From NCBI RefSeq assembly GCF_907163085.1, contig NZ_CAJQTX010000005.1, forward strand, positions 248,001-312,000: DNA of 64,000 nucleotides, in the 5' to 3' direction. The notes under the pieces are model-generated. The model worked only from the letters and a program-made list of their open reading frames with translations, did not search any database and had not been told where the DNA came from. Within the stretch, counting starts at the first letter, position 1. Every line of letters begins with the position of its first letter. Positions 14,953 through 24,354 of this stretch are shown here, one piece after another. The DNA comes from Candidatus Accumulibacter sp. ACC003. GTDB taxonomy: Bacteria > Pseudomonadota > Gammaproteobacteria > Burkholderiales > Rhodocyclaceae. The position numbers were made by a program, and so were the translations under genes.

Positions 14953-16359
14953 TCAGGCTTTCAGTCGGGCCAGCGGCAGCGTGACGCGCGTGCAGACGCC
15001 GCCGCGCGGATCATCACGGTTGAAGAGTTCGACCTTGCCACCGCAGCGCTCGATCGTGGCGTTGCTCAGGAAGAGGCCGATGCCAAGGCCGGTGCTACGC
15101 TCGGGATGCTCGCTCTTGGTGGTGAAAAAGGCTTCGCCAAGGCGTCGCTGCGCTTCGGCATTCAAGCCGGGGCCACGGTCGAGGATTTCGATTTGGCAAG
15201 TTTCCAGCGTCCAGCAGGCAGTAAAGCGTAGGGCTTCGCCGTTGCCGCCGTTGGCGTCGGCGGCATTATCGAGCAAGTTCAGGATGGCGTGCGCCAGCGT
15301 CCGATCGGTGACGATCAGCGGTGCCGGCTGCTCGCCCTGCAGCAGGACGCCGAGCAGCGCCTGCGGACGAATCAATTGCCACTCGTCGAGCAGCTGTTGC
15401 AGGTAGCTGTCGAGCGCCACGGCGCGCCGATTCTCGGCGCGACTGTGGTCGGTCGACGCGAGAATCTGCGCGATCGTCTGCTTGCAGCGATCGACCTGGC
15501 CGCGCAGAACTTGCAGGTCTTCCTGCAACTCCTGCTGCTCACCATGATTCAGCTGCAGTTCACGGATGACCACGGCCATCGTTGCCAGCGGCGTCCCGAG
15601 CTGGTGGGCAGCGCTGGCGGCAAGCGTCCCAAGCGAGAGGATCTGCTCGTCGCGCAGGACGACTTCGCGGGCGCTGGCGAGCTCGCGTTCGCGCTCCTTG
15701 AGCGCCGCCGCCATGCGCGTCAGGAAGAAGGCGACGACGACGACGCTGATCACGAAATTCAGCCACATGCCGAGGACGTGCAAAGCAAAGCCGCTGCCGT
15801 GCCCGGCGTGTTCGGTGGCGTCGCCGGTGGCGCGGGCGAGCAGCGCGTCGAACTGCGCCAGATCGCCCAGCGGCGCTGGCAGCGGCAATTTCCAGAAGAC
15901 CAGGAAGGTGTAGGCCGCCAGCGTGCTGGCGGTCATCGCCCAGGCGTGCCTGGCCGGCAACATCGCTGCGGCCAGAATCGGTGGCAGAAGAAACAGCGAA
16001 ACAAAAGGGTTGGCCGAGCCACCGGCAAAGTACAGCAGCACGGCCAGGGCGCCGACATCGATCAGCAGGTGGGCGAAAACTTCGTTTTCGCGCACCGGGC
16101 GACCGCCCTCGAGCCGCCATTGCGTGAGCAGGTTGACGGCGGCGAGCAGCGCGACGATCGCCGCCATCGGCACGACTTCGAGCGGCATTTTCAGCCACGC
16201 CACCGCCAGTACCAGCACCACGGCCTGCGTCAACACCTCGAAACGGCGCAGCGCGACCAGCCGCCGCAGCGGATTCGCGGCGCCAGCAAAGAAAGCCTGC
16301 GCTTGAAGCGTTCGGGACATCGGTCGAGGTAGCGCCTGGCAGGGGTCGAAAGCCGTCAT
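14953..16359 (-). CDS. regB: RegB/PrrB/ActS-family redox sensor histidine kinase
   Basis: 468 residues from ATG 16359 (ATG 16320 and an upstream in-frame start at 16428 are alternatives). About six membrane segments lie in the first 220 residues, including the quinone-site signature GGSANPF (about 113-119). The H-box is AASAAHQLGTPLAT (His about 252). A cysteine in QVDRCKQTIAQIL (about 292) sits where RegB carries its redox-active Cys265. The C-terminal ATPase domain has NLLDNAADAN, DRGPGL and GLGIGLFLS. The protein senses the quinone pool and cytoplasmic redox state and phosphorylates RegA, encoded just downstream. Confidence 0.92.
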   Translation of the reverse strand: MTAFDPCQALPRPMSRTLQAQAFFAGAANPLRRLVALRRFEVLTQAVVLVLAVAWLKMPLEVVPMAAIVALLAAVNLLTQWRLEGGRPVRENEVFAHLLIDVGALAVLLYFAGGSANPFVSLFLLPPILAAAMLPARHAWAMTASTLAAYTFLVFWKLPLPAPLGDLAQFDALLARATGDATEHAGHGSGFALHVLGMWLNFVISVVVVAFFLTRMAAALKERERELASAREVVLRDEQILSLGTLAASAAHQLGTPLATMAVVIRELQLNHGEQQELQEDLQVLRGQVDRCKQTIAQILASTDHSRAENRRAVALDSYLQQLLDEWQLIRPQALLGVLLQGEQPAPLIVTDRTLAHAILNLLDNAADANGGNGEALRFTACWTLETCQIEILDRGPGLNAEAQRRLGEAFFTTKSEHPERSTGLGIGLFLSNATIERCGGKVELFNRDDPRGGVCTRVTLPLARLKA

Positions 16360-16507
16360 CTTACCCCGAGAGGTAAAATCTTCACGGTGCCTGCGACCAT
16401 CGGTCGCAGGCGGCTGGCGGTGGTCCACGCGGCGTAGTTGGCGCCGCAGGTGGCTGTTGACTCGCCGGCGAACGGCTATTTTGCAAAAAGTTCAATCAAC
16501 CTCTGGC

Positions 16508-16526
16508 AATGAGAATGATTCGCATG
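16508..16526 (+). promoter_or_regulatory. Fur box upstream of feoAB
   Basis: AATGAGAATGATTCGCATG matches the classic 19-bp Fur operator (AATGAGAATGATTCTCATT form) at about 16 positions, and adjacent CTCATT (16542-16547) mirrors AATGAG. It is 150 bp before feoA. Iron-loaded Fur would repress the ferrous-iron operon. The rest of the 317-bp gap (16360-16676) shows no gene; TTGACT at 16457 could be part of the promoter. Confidence 0.8.
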
Positions 16527-16676
16527 TATATTACGCAAATACTCATTCCGCTCCACTTGGCGTTGGCTGTGCGCTGAACGCCTTGGTTTTCCTGCGAGAC
16601 CGTCTCTCGCGATTTTTTGGGCGTTTCCACATCCGTGCCGACCGCAATGCGCACGCCAGGAAAGGTAGCAGCTGTC

Positions 16677-16967
16677 ATGAAAGCAACTGAATTGATCACC
16701 CTCTTCGAGCTGGCTAAAGGTCAGGAGGGAACGGTCAGCACCAGCGCCCTCGCTGGCAGCGGCGACGCCGCCGACCGCGAACTGGCGCTGCGGCTGTTCG
16801 AAATCGGCTTTGTCGACGGTGAACGGGTGCGCGTCATCGCCCGTGGCTATCCTGGCGGCGATCCGCTGGCGGTACGCGTCGGCGGCACGATGTTCGCCCT
16901 GCGCCGCTTCGAGGCGGAACGTGTTCTGGTTGCGCCGCTGGCTGGCGGCAAGCAGGTCGCCGCATGA
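16677..16967 (+). CDS. feoA: Ferrous iron transport protein A
   Basis: 96 residues with the SH3-like FeoA fold pattern: ITLFELAKGQEGTVS, RELALRLFEIGFVDGERVRVIARGY and PLAVRVGGTMFALRRFEAERV. FeoA binds and tunes FeoB at the inner membrane. I start at ATG 16677, which leaves the family N-terminus; the frame is open from 16617 but without support. Its stop overlaps the feoB start (ATGA at 16964). Confidence 0.9.
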   Translation: MKATELITLFELAKGQEGTVSTSALAGSGDAADRELALRLFEIGFVDGERVRVIARGYPGGDPLAVRVGGTMFALRRFEAERVLVAPLAGGKQVAA

Positions 16968-18862
16968 ACGCCGCGCTGGCAGCAAACGCCGAAGATAGCG
17001 CGCTGCACCTGATTCTCCTCGGCAACCCGAACTGCGGCAAGACGGCGCTGTTCAACCTCCTGACCGGCAGCCGACAGAAGGTGGCCAACTATCCCGGGGT
17101 GACCGTCGACCGCAAGGAGGGGCAAATGACGACGCCCCTGGGTAAGCGCTTCCGCGTCTTCGATCTACCTGGCGCCTACAGCCTCAACGCCGTCAGCATC
17201 GACGAGGAAGTGACCCGCGACGTCGTCCTGGGGGTACGCGAGGGTGAGCAACGCCCCGACCTGATCGTCTGTGTCTGCGACGCCACCAACCTCAAGCTCA
17301 ACCTGCGCCTGGTTCTCGAAGTGCGGCGGCTGGGGCGGCCGATGCTGCTGGCCTTGAACATGACCGATCTGGCGAGTAAACGCGGCATCGAAATCGACGT
17401 TCCGGCGCTGCAGCGCGAGCTCGACATGCCGGTGGTCAACACCGTCGCCGTCAAGCGCGGCGGCGCCAGCGCCTTGCTCGAGCAACTCGAACTGGCGGTG
17501 CGCGATGTCGTGCCGCACGCCGCCACCTGGCAAGCGCCCGATGTCGCCGACGTCACCGCCACGCAGCGCGAGGTGCGACGCATTCTCGCCGCCAGCGTCC
17601 GCGAGCCGGTGATCGACACACGTTTTGACGAACGGATCGATCGCGTCGTGCTGCACCCGTTCTGGGGAATGCTAATTCTCGCGGCAACGCTGTTCCTGAT
17701 GTTCCAGGCCGTTTTCAGCTGGGCCGCGCTACCAATGGAGTGGATCAAGGGCGGCGTCGAAGCCTTCGGCCAGTTGCTCGCGGCGCAGCTGCCCGAGGGA
17801 CTGCTGCGCAGTCTGCTGGTCGACGGCATCGTCGCGGGCGTCGGCAGCGTGCTGGTGTTCATGCCGCAGATCCTGATCCTCTTCCTGTTCATTCTCGCCC
17901 TCGAGGATTCGGGTTACCTGCCACGTGCGGCTTTCCTGCTCGACCGCTTGATGGGCACCGTCGGCCTCTCGGGACGATCGTTCATCCCCTTGCTCTCGAG
18001 CTTTGCCTGCGCGATCCCCGGGATCATGGCGGCGCGCACGATCAGCAACTGGCGCGACCGGCTGGCGACGATCATGATCGCGCCCTTGATGACCTGCTCG
18101 GCGCGCTTGCCGGTCTACGCGCTGATCATCGGCGCCTTCATTCCGCAAACGACCGTCGCCGGCGTCTTCAATCTGCAGGGACTGGTGCTCTTCGCCCTCT
18201 ACCTCGCCGGTGTCGTTAGCGCGATGGCCGTTGCCGGCGTCCTCAAGATGACCGTCGCCAAAGGCCTGCAGCATCCGCTGATGCTCGAACTACCGTCGTA
18301 CCGCTGGCCACATGGCCGTAATCTGCTGCTCGGCCTGCTCGAGCGCGCGCGCATCTTCATCCACCGCGTCGGCAACATCATTCTCGCGCTGATGATCGTG
18401 CTGTGGTTCCTGTCGACCTTCCCGGCGGCACCCGCAGACGCCATCGGCCCGGCGATCCAGTACAGCTACGCCGGCATGCTCCGACACGCGCTCGAAATCG
18501 TCTTTGCACCGATCGGCTTCAATTGGCAAATCTCGATCGCGCTGGTCCCCGGCATGGCCGCACGCGAAGTCGCCGTCGGCGCCCTCGGCACGGTCTATGC
18601 GCTGTCGGCCAGCGGCGACGACGTCGCTGCGCAGCTGGCGCCGATGCTCGCTGCCGGCTGGTCCTTGCCGACCGCTTTCTCCCTGCTCGCGTGGTACGTC
18701 TTCTCGCCGCAGTGCTTGTCCACTCTGGCGGTCGTCAAGCGCGAGACCAACTCGTGGCGTTATCCGCTGCTGATGGCCGGCTATCTTTTCGCCCTCGCTT
18801 ACGGCGCTGCTTTTGTCACCTATCGCGTCTCACTGGCCTTGCTCGGAGGTCCTTATGCTTGA
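16964..18862 (+). CDS. feoB: Ferrous iron transporter FeoB
   Basis: 632 residues. The N-terminal G domain has the P-loop GNPNCGKT (20-27), DLPGAYSLN as G3 and LNMTDLA as G4, followed by a short GDI region. The membrane part has two Gate motifs, with LSSFACAIPGIMAAR in the first half and MAAREVAVGALGTVYA in the second. FeoB moves Fe2+ into the cytoplasm. It is shorter than the about 770 residues of E. coli FeoB because the GDI and C-terminal regions are compact, which is common in betaproteobacteria. A small Cys-rich gene overlaps its 3' end. Confidence 0.95.
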   Translation: MNAALAANAEDSALHLILLGNPNCGKTALFNLLTGSRQKVANYPGVTVDRKEGQMTTPLGKRFRVFDLPGAYSLNAVSIDEEVTRDVVLGVREGEQRPDLIVCVCDATNLKLNLRLVLEVRRLGRPMLLALNMTDLASKRGIEIDVPALQRELDMPVVNTVAVKRGGASALLEQLELAVRDVVPHAATWQAPDVADVTATQREVRRILAASVREPVIDTRFDERIDRVVLHPFWGMLILAATLFLMFQAVFSWAALPMEWIKGGVEAFGQLLAAQLPEGLLRSLLVDGIVAGVGSVLVFMPQILILFLFILALEDSGYLPRAAFLLDRLMGTVGLSGRSFIPLLSSFACAIPGIMAARTISNWRDRLATIMIAPLMTCSARLPVYALIIGAFIPQTTVAGVFNLQGLVLFALYLAGVVSAMAVAGVLKMTVAKGLQHPLMLELPSYRWPHGRNLLLGLLERARIFIHRVGNIILALMIVLWFLSTFPAAPADAIGPAIQYSYAGMLRHALEIVFAPIGFNWQISIALVPGMAAREVAVGALGTVYALSASGDDVAAQLAPMLAAGWSLPTAFSLLAWYVFSPQCLSTLAVVKRETNSWRYPLLMAGYLFALAYGAAFVTYRVSLALLGGPYA

Positions 18863-19112
18863 TGATTTTCTGGTCTTCGCGGCAGTTGCCTGGGCGACTG
18901 CCTACGCCAGCTGGCGACTGCTGCCGGGCGGCTGGCGCGCGGCGCTAGGCGACGCCGCGGCAAGCTTGGCGCAACGTCTGGGCGGTGCCGCCGCCGACCC
19001 CGCGGCCGCACGCCGGCGCGCCAGCGCCAGAACGGCTTGCGGCGGCTGCAACGCTTGCGCCGGCAAGTCGACGCCAGCCGCGGTGGCAATCATCCGCATC
19101 AAGAAACGCTGA
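18855..19112 (+). CDS. Small FeoB-associated Cys-rich membrane protein (DUF6587-like)
   Basis: 85 residues: an N-terminal membrane helix (FLVFAAVAWATAYASW), an Ala-rich linker, and a cysteine cluster CGGCNACAGK near the C-terminus. Such proteins occupy the position of FeoC after feoB and may bind iron or an Fe-S cluster. ATG 18855 is preceded by GGAGGT and overlaps the last codons of feoB, which supports coupling to the operon. The exact family name is tentative. Confidence 0.72.
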   Translation: MLDDFLVFAAVAWATAYASWRLLPGGWRAALGDAAASLAQRLGGAAADPAAARRRASARTACGGCNACAGKSTPAAVAIIRIKKR

Positions 19113-19291
19113 GATACGGCTGCCGCGAACACCGCCGAAGAGCGAGCGCAGCGTCCGACTGACGGCAGAGCAGGTGTAAGGCGCGCAACGGCGAGCGCCG
19201 CCGACACTTTCGCCGCGACACCGGCGTACGTCGGTCGGCAAGGGCGGGCCGCCTTGTCGGCCGAAAGCACAACCGCGCTTTCGGCCGCAGC

Positions 19292-19609
19292 CTAGAGCAG
19301 CGCCACGCTTTCGCCGGCCTGCTCGGAAACCAGCCGTGACAGCGCCGCCATCAGCTCCCCCCCACCACGGGTGTCGTGCCAGGCAGCACCGTCCCAGCGG
19401 TAGTGGAAGCCGCCGGACCTGGCGGCAACCCACATTTCGCCGGCGGCGTCGTGACGGTTGACGATGATCTTGCTGGCGTCGGCAAACTCGATCTCGAGCA
19501 CACCATCGCTGATCATCGCGAAATCGAGGTCGGCGCTACAGTGTTCGAGAGCGGCTTCGATACGCTGCAGCGCGGCGTCGGCAAGCGTGCCGAATTCGCT
19601 ATCATTCAT
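19292..19609 (-). CDS. cyaY: Frataxin-like iron-sulfur assembly protein
   Basis: 105 residues with the CyaY pattern: MNDSEFGTLADAALQRIEAAL, acidic-ridge helix residues, then DGVLEIEFADASKIIVNRH, EMWVAARSGGFHYRW and AWHDTRGGGEL. CyaY binds iron and modulates IscS during Fe-S cluster assembly. It is divergent from lptM-lysA with only 36 bp between starts. The nearby feo operon is thematically consistent but separate in strand. Confidence 0.93.
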   Translation of the reverse strand: MNDSEFGTLADAALQRIEAALEHCSADLDFAMISDGVLEIEFADASKIIVNRHDAAGEMWVAARSGGFHYRWDGAAWHDTRGGGELMAALSRLVSEQAGESVALL

Positions 19610-19645
19610 CCTGTGCTACCATTTTTCGTTTTGGCACCCTGACCT

Positions 19646-19825
19646 ATGCGGCACTATCTTGCGCTGGCCTTGCTGGCGACCATCACCCTTGGCGCCTGTG
19701 GCACCACGGGATCGCTGACGCTCCCTCCGAAACAGACCTTGCCAGCCACTCCGGCGACGCCTGCGACAGACACCCAGGCGAAACCTGCCGACGATTCTAG
19801 CACGCCCGGGAGCGCCACCCGATGA
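19646..19825 (+). CDS. lptM: Small lipoprotein LptM (YifL)
   Basis: 59 residues: signal peptide with lipobox LGAC (Cys18), then GTTGSLTLPPKQ and a Pro/Ala/Thr-rich tail. The G-x-x-G-x-L-x-L-P-P motif directly after the lipid cysteine is typical of LptM, which helps the LptD/E lipopolysaccharide translocon assemble. It lies upstream of lysA, overlapping it by ATGA at 19822-19825, the same order as in many proteobacteria beside cyaY. Confidence 0.9.
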   Translation: MRHYLALALLATITLGACGTTGSLTLPPKQTLPATPATPATDTQAKPADDSSTPGSATR

Positions 19826-21069
19826 GCAGCTTCGTCACGCACGCTGGCGTCCTGCACGCCGAATCGGTGTCATTGACCGTGCTCGCCGAGCAGTTCGGCA
19901 CGCCCTGCTGGGTGTACTCGCGACACGCTCTGGAGAGCGCCCTCGACGAGTTCCACGACGAGCTGCGCGGCCTCGATGCGCTCGTCTGCTACGCCGTCAA
20001 GGCCAACTCCAACCTCGCCGTTCTCGACGTCCTCGCCCGCCGTGGCGCCGGCTTCGACATCGTTTCGGCGGGTGAGCTGAAGCGCGTCCTGGCGGTCGGC
20101 GCCGAGCCGCAGCGGATCGTCTTCTCGGGCGTCGGCAAGACCAGCGCCGAGATGGAGCTGGCGCTGACCACCGGCATCCTGTGCTTCAACGTCGAGTCGG
20201 CGGCCGAACTCGTGCGCCTGAACGCCGTCGCCGCCAGGCTCGGCAAGACCGCGCCAATCAGCCTGCGCGTCAATCCCGACGTCGACGCCGGCACGCATCC
20301 GTACATCTCGACCGGCCTCAAGGAGAACAAGTTCGGCGTCGCCTACGACGAGGCGCTGGCGCTCTACCGGCAAGCCGCGACGCTCGGCAATGTCGAAATC
20401 ACCGGCATCGACTGCCATATCGGCTCGCAGTTGCTCGACCCGGCGCCGTTCGCCGAAGCGCTCGACAAGTTGCTACTGCTGGTTGACCAACTCGCCGCCG
20501 AAGGCATCGTCCTGCAGCACATCGACCTCGGCGGCGGCCTCGGCATCCGCTATCGTGACGACGACGCACAAACTACCGTCAAGGCCTACCTGCAGCCGCT
20601 GCTGGCCAGGATCAAGGGACGCGCGCTGCGGGTGCTGCTCGAACCCGGCCGCCGCCTGGTTGGCAACGCCGGCGTGCTGCTCACCCGCGTCGAGTATCTC
20701 AAGCCCGGCGAAGTGAAGAACTTCGCGATCGTCGACGCGGCGATGAACGACCTCTCGCGCCCGGCGCTCTATGGCTCATGGCACGAGATCGTTCCGGTGG
20801 TCGCGCGTCCGGGCGCCACCAGCACCTGGGAAATCGTCGGTCCGGTCTGCGAATCGGGCGATTTTCTCGGCCACGGCCGCGCCCTGACGCTGGCCGGCGG
20901 TGACCTGCTGGCGATCCTCTCGGCCGGCGCCTACGGCATGGTCATGAGCTCCAACTACAACACCCGCCCGCGCGCCGCCGAGGTGATGGTCGACGGTGAG
21001 CAGGCGCACCTGGTGCGCCGCCGCGAGACCGCCGAGGAACTCTACGCGCTCGAGCAGCGCCTGCCCTGA
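19822..21069 (+). CDS. lysA: Diaminopimelate decarboxylase
   Basis: 415 residues, class III PLP decarboxylase. The PLP lysine is in CYAVKANSN (Lys60). Phosphate and substrate contacts include DCHIGSQLLD, the glycine-rich IDLGGGLGIRY, EPGRRLVGNAG and the active-site cysteine region GPVCESGDFL. It converts meso-diaminopimelate to L-lysine, the last step of lysine synthesis. Translationally coupled to lptM through an overlapping start. Confidence 0.96.
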   Translation: MSSFVTHAGVLHAESVSLTVLAEQFGTPCWVYSRHALESALDEFHDELRGLDALVCYAVKANSNLAVLDVLARRGAGFDIVSAGELKRVLAVGAEPQRIVFSGVGKTSAEMELALTTGILCFNVESAAELVRLNAVAARLGKTAPISLRVNPDVDAGTHPYISTGLKENKFGVAYDEALALYRQAATLGNVEITGIDCHIGSQLLDPAPFAEALDKLLLLVDQLAAEGIVLQHIDLGGGLGIRYRDDDAQTTVKAYLQPLLARIKGRALRVLLEPGRRLVGNAGVLLTRVEYLKPGEVKNFAIVDAAMNDLSRPALYGSWHEIVPVVARPGATSTWEIVGPVCESGDFLGHGRALTLAGGDLLAILSAGAYGMVMSSNYNTRPRAAEVMVDGEQAHLVRRRETAEELYALEQRLP

Positions 21070-21070
21070 T

Positions 21071-21104
21071 AAAAAGCGACGGCCGCCTGACGGCGGCCGT
21101 TCGC
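21071..21104 (-). terminator. Rho-independent terminator between convergent lysA and gpmI
   Basis: ACGGCCGCC (21079-21087), loop TGAC, and GGCGGCCGT (21092-21100) form a 9-bp perfect stem. AAAAA at 21071-21075 gives a T-run on the minus strand, so it ends gpmI transcription. Its position 10 bp after lysA suggests it also serves that gene, without a T-run. Confidence 0.85.
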
Positions 21105-21128
21105 GTACTACTGAGGCAGTGCGCCAGG

Positions 21129-22769
<1,641 letters not shown>

Positions 22770-23002
22770 GATGGATTCCTGGGGAGTTAGAAGTCAGAAG
22801 GAAGGCCGTAATGAACCTTGGCTCAGCGGCGTCATGGCCAGTATACCGCAAGCCGGCCAGGCCTTGAGAGACCGCCAATTGCATTTCAAAACGGATACTT
22901 GGACGATTTGAATGGCGTCACGACTGAACTTGCTGCGCGGCCGGGGGTGCGCCGACAGCGAAACGCTTGCCGCCAGACGGCGACCGCTCTTGGCGCGGCG
23001 GC

Positions 23003-23974
23003 TCAGCCTTCCTGAAGTTCGACTGGCGAACGCGAGCGCTTGAAGCGCGAGCGAATACGCGAACGCTTCAGCTTGACCTTGACCGGCTGGCTGGCGCTAC
23101 GGTGCCTGCGCGCCCGCTTTCGGCTTTGCGCGGTGGCGATCATCAACGTGATCTTGCCGATAAGCAACATCGCCGCCAGTACCCAGACCAGCGGATAGCG
23201 CAGCACCATCAGGACCAGGTCAATCAACTCGCCGAGCGGATTGCCGCCCCGCCGCGGCGGCTGCCAGTCGCCAGAGTCGTGCTCGGCAAGGCGCCGCTGG
23301 TCGCTTTCGCCGCGGCTGCTGACGGTCACCAGCGAGCTGTCACCATGGCCAAGCGACACCGCGCCGTCGCGCGCGTCGACGTGAAAGCCGTCAATACCGA
23401 CCAGCGAAAATGTCACCCGGCCATCGTTGTCCAGCCGCGCGTCGAGTGCCTCGCGGAGCACTCCGGCGAGCGACGCCTCCATCTTCAGAACAGCCGCAGC
23501 GATATCCGCGTCGTCTATCGAAGCCGCCGGCGCGCCGGATGCCGCGGCGGATGCCGCCGCCGGCGCGCCGGCCTTGCTCTGACGATTGACGTTGATCACC
23601 GAACGCAACGCCTTGTTCAGTGGATCGCGCTGGTCGATGCCGGTCAGGTTCGCGTTGTCGTCACCGCCCGGCTGCGCGGTGACAAATGTCGAAGCGGCTG
23701 CCGCCCGCTCGACGCCGCGCGCAGCGCCTGGCGACCAGGCGTTGTCGCCATCTTCTCGACCGTCCGACAGCAAGCGCCTGGCCAGGCCGTCGCTGGCGAG
23801 CGAACGCCCATCGGCGGGTGCGGCGACGTCGGTGGACTCGCGCTGGTCGTTACTGAGCTGGCTTCGGCCCTGGCGCGCATCGTGGTCGATCGGGTGGGCC
23901 GCCGCATTGGCGGCAAGCAGCGCCGCCTGCAGCAAGCCCAGCAACATCCGCCAGCGGTTGAAATATCCAGGCAT
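23003..23974 (-). CDS. Membrane-anchored protein of unknown function
   Basis: 323 residues from ATG 23974 (an in-frame start at 24016 adds 14). There is a signal-like N-terminus (RWRMLLGLLQAALLAANAAA), then a long, low-complexity Ala/Asp/Arg-rich region with several Ser/Gly stretches. A short folded-looking part follows (VTFSLVGIDGFHVDARDGAV), then one strong membrane helix (PLVWVLAAMLLIGKITLMIA) and a very basic tail rich in Arg, Lys and Ser. I do not recognise a family. The layout suggests a mostly periplasmic protein with a C-terminal anchor and a cytoplasmic basic tail. It is divergent from the P-type ATPase gene. Confidence 0.55.
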   Translation of the reverse strand: MPGYFNRWRMLLGLLQAALLAANAAAHPIDHDARQGRSQLSNDQRESTDVAAPADGRSLASDGLARRLLSDGREDGDNAWSPGAARGVERAAAASTFVTAQPGGDDNANLTGIDQRDPLNKALRSVINVNRQSKAGAPAAASAAASGAPAASIDDADIAAAVLKMEASLAGVLREALDARLDNDGRVTFSLVGIDGFHVDARDGAVSLGHGDSSLVTVSSRGESDQRRLAEHDSGDWQPPRRGGNPLGELIDLVLMVLRYPLVWVLAAMLLIGKITLMIATAQSRKRARRHRSASQPVKVKLKRSRIRSRFKRSRSPVELQEG

Positions 23975-24260
23975 GAAAAAATCCAGGACGACTAGAGGTG
24001 GCAAAGCAAGAATCACGCCTTGAAGTTAACTTCGCGTTAAAACAGGGTGATGCAAAACAACGCCGCAAGAAGGCCCGACGATTGTAAAATTTTTCGACAG
24101 CTTTGCGCAGCGCCAAGGCTGCCCTTCCCCCGAGTTTGCGCCTTGCCAGAGCCCGCCACAATCGCCGCAGAGCCGGCGGCGCAGCCTTTCAGCGCGTTCA
24201 CCTGCGGCGGATTTCCGGTCGGAGCAAGCGGCCCGCGACGGGGCTGCTTGCGCTCTGCCC

Positions 24261-24266
24261 TATAAT
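24261..24266 (+). promoter_or_regulatory. -10 element of the P-type ATPase gene
   Basis: A perfect TATAAT lies 94 bp before the chosen start (24355). No clear -35 was found. Transcription from here would begin near 24273, which excludes the longer in-frame start at 24103. The gap 23975-24354 holds no other supported gene. Confidence 0.4.
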
Positions 24267-24354
24267 GTTCCTGACCAGACTGGGGATATCGGGAAGACAA
24301 AATGATGCTTGGCAGATGGCGGTCGACACACCGATCAGCGCACTCGGCGAGACC

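Noticed and set aside
24103-24354. N-terminal extension of the P-type ATPase to position 24103
   Set aside because: The added 84 residues are Arg-rich without a match to the family, and the perfect TATAAT at 24261 lies inside it.
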